Made by a program: the position numbers and the translations under genes. The notes under the pieces were generated by a model. That model saw only the letters and a list, made by a program, of their open reading frames with translations, did no database searches and was not told the DNA's origin. From Dasypus novemcinctus (taxonomy: Eukaryota; Chordata; Mammalia; Cingulata; Dasypodidae), in NCBI RefSeq assembly GCF_030445035.2, contig NC_080682.1, positions 30,238,770 through 30,302,769 on the forward strand: a stretch of DNA of 64,000 bases. Reading direction: 5' to 3'. Shown here in pieces: positions 63,085 to 64,000 of this stretch. Positions within the stretch are counted from its first letter, which is position 1. Every line of letters begins with the position of its first letter.

Positions 63085-63440
63085 TTTTTTTTTAAGAATT
63101 TTATTCCCCATCCACCCAAGATGGCTACTTCATCTGTCTGCTCATTATCTGCTGTCTGCTCGTTGTCCCTGCTTGCTGTGTCCACTCATTGTGTTTGTTC
63201 ATTGTGTCCTTTCATTTTATTTAGGAGGCACCAGGAACTGAAGTTGGGACCTCTCATGTGGGGGGCAGGCGCCCAACTGCTTGAGCAACATCCATTCATT
63301 GCATATTGTGTTTGCTTATTATGTCAGTTTGCTGCATCAGCTCATTGCATCAGCTTGTCTTCTTTAGGAGGAACTGGGAATTGAAGGTGGGACCTCCCAT
63401 GTAGGTGGTAGGTGCCCAGCTCCTTGAGCTACATCTGTTC
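63085..63440 (-). mobile_element. Dimeric DAS-type SINE
   Basis: On the minus strand two related heads occur about 150 bp apart (GAACAGATGTAGCTCAAGGA at about 63440 and GGATGTTGCTCAAGCAGTTG at about 63290). Each is followed by CATGGGAGGTCCC/CATGAGAGGTCCC and a CCTCCTAAAGAAG-type linker. It ends in a T-run at 63085-63095 on the plus strand. Confidence 0.88.
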
Positions 63441-63639
63441 CCCTTGTTTTTCCTGTTAATGTGAGACTTTGACATTTTTTTATAATTGCAGTTAATCATT
63501 TGCATTATTATTGTTTTTATATATTCACTTTAATGAACTTTACTCAATGTGTTAATGGAGGCTGTATGTATTTTTCATTGCTGTACCCATAGCACCAAGT
63601 AGAGTGACTGAGTCATAATAAAGAATCAGTAAAAATAGT

Positions 63640-64000
63640 GATAAAGATAAAGATAATGGTTACCTGGAGTTTTGAGGGAAGGAGGAGGGAAGAATAGGTG
63701 GAACCTAGGGTTTTTTTAAGGGCATTAGAATTGTTTTGCATGATATTGAAATGACAGTTATAGGCCATTATATATTTTGTTAAAATCTATAAAATTGTAC
63801 AGTGCAAAGGGTAAGCCATAATGTAAACTATAGGCCTTGGATAGTGGCAATAATTCAATGTTTGTTCATCAGTTTTAACAAATGTACCACACTAATGTAA
63901 GAAGTTACTAAAGGGGAAATTGTGAGAGGCAGAGTGGATTGGGTGTAGGCAATCCCCTATAATTTCTATGTAACTTTTCTGTAATCTACAATTTCTTTTA
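63640..64000 (+). mobile_element. LINE-1 3' tail, running off the window
   Basis: It matches the tail end at about 7405-7640 ('ggttacctggagttttgagg', 'gaattgttttgcatgatattg', 'ttatatattttgttaaaatc', 'taccacactaatgtaag'). The final A-rich end is probably at or just beyond the window edge. Confidence 0.7.

Overview
This window looks like nuclear DNA of a placental mammal, most likely a xenarthran (armadillo, sloth or anteater). Evidence: AT-rich DNA, a typical intronless mammalian olfactory receptor coding exon, dense LINE-1, MIR and MaLR-type LTR remnants, and several copies of the tRNA-derived DAS-type SINE, which I recognise from memory as xenarthran-specific. Repeat names come from pattern memory, not a library search. 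No bacterial-type genes, CRISPR arrays or operons are visible.

Only one gene looks intact: a 308-codon family-4-like odorant receptor at 32280-33206 (+), with a splice acceptor 24 bases before its ATG. A related receptor pseudogene lies on the opposite strand at 50485-51024. It is frameshifted, has lost the DRY arginine, has an in-frame stop and ends before TM5. The window is therefore probably part of, or the edge of, an olfactory receptor cluster.

Layout. 1-5.4 kb: a decayed forward LINE-1 split by a 5-bp-TSD solo LTR, itself split by a 6-bp-TSD retroviral solo LTR. 5.4-8.25 kb: older LINE-1 pieces with a nested LINE-1 tail. 8.27-12.86 kb: a reverse LINE-1 with a perfect 15-bp TSD that keeps its 5' UTR and ORF1 region but lacks the endonuclease and RT part of ORF2; a 976-bp GC-rich solo LTR with three internal tandem-repeat blocks sits inside it. 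13-27.3 kb: SINEs, MaLR-type LTRs and LINE-1 tails. 27.3-32.2 kb: mostly sequence I cannot classify. 32.2-34 kb: the receptor gene and a MIR. 34.4-45.4 kb: LINE-1 tails and a second ORF2-depleted LINE-1 (40.1-43.4 kb), then a forward LINE-1 3' end carrying a SINE. 45.4-50.5 kb: mostly unclassified. 50.5-51.8 kb: receptor pseudogene and a 5'-truncated SINE. 56.0-58.4 kb: reverse-strand endogenous retrovirus gag/pro/pol remnant. 59.0-59.6 kb: a 172-bp-arm inverted repeat enclosing four 68-bp tandem units, built on a MIR. 60.6-64 kb: old LINE-1, a dimeric SINE and another LINE-1 tail.

I found no convincing new multi-gene system. The least ordinary structures are the palindrome with its tandem core at 59 kb, the two LINE-1 copies that kept ORF1 but lost most of ORF2, and the repeat-rich solo LTR at 8.8-9.8 kb.
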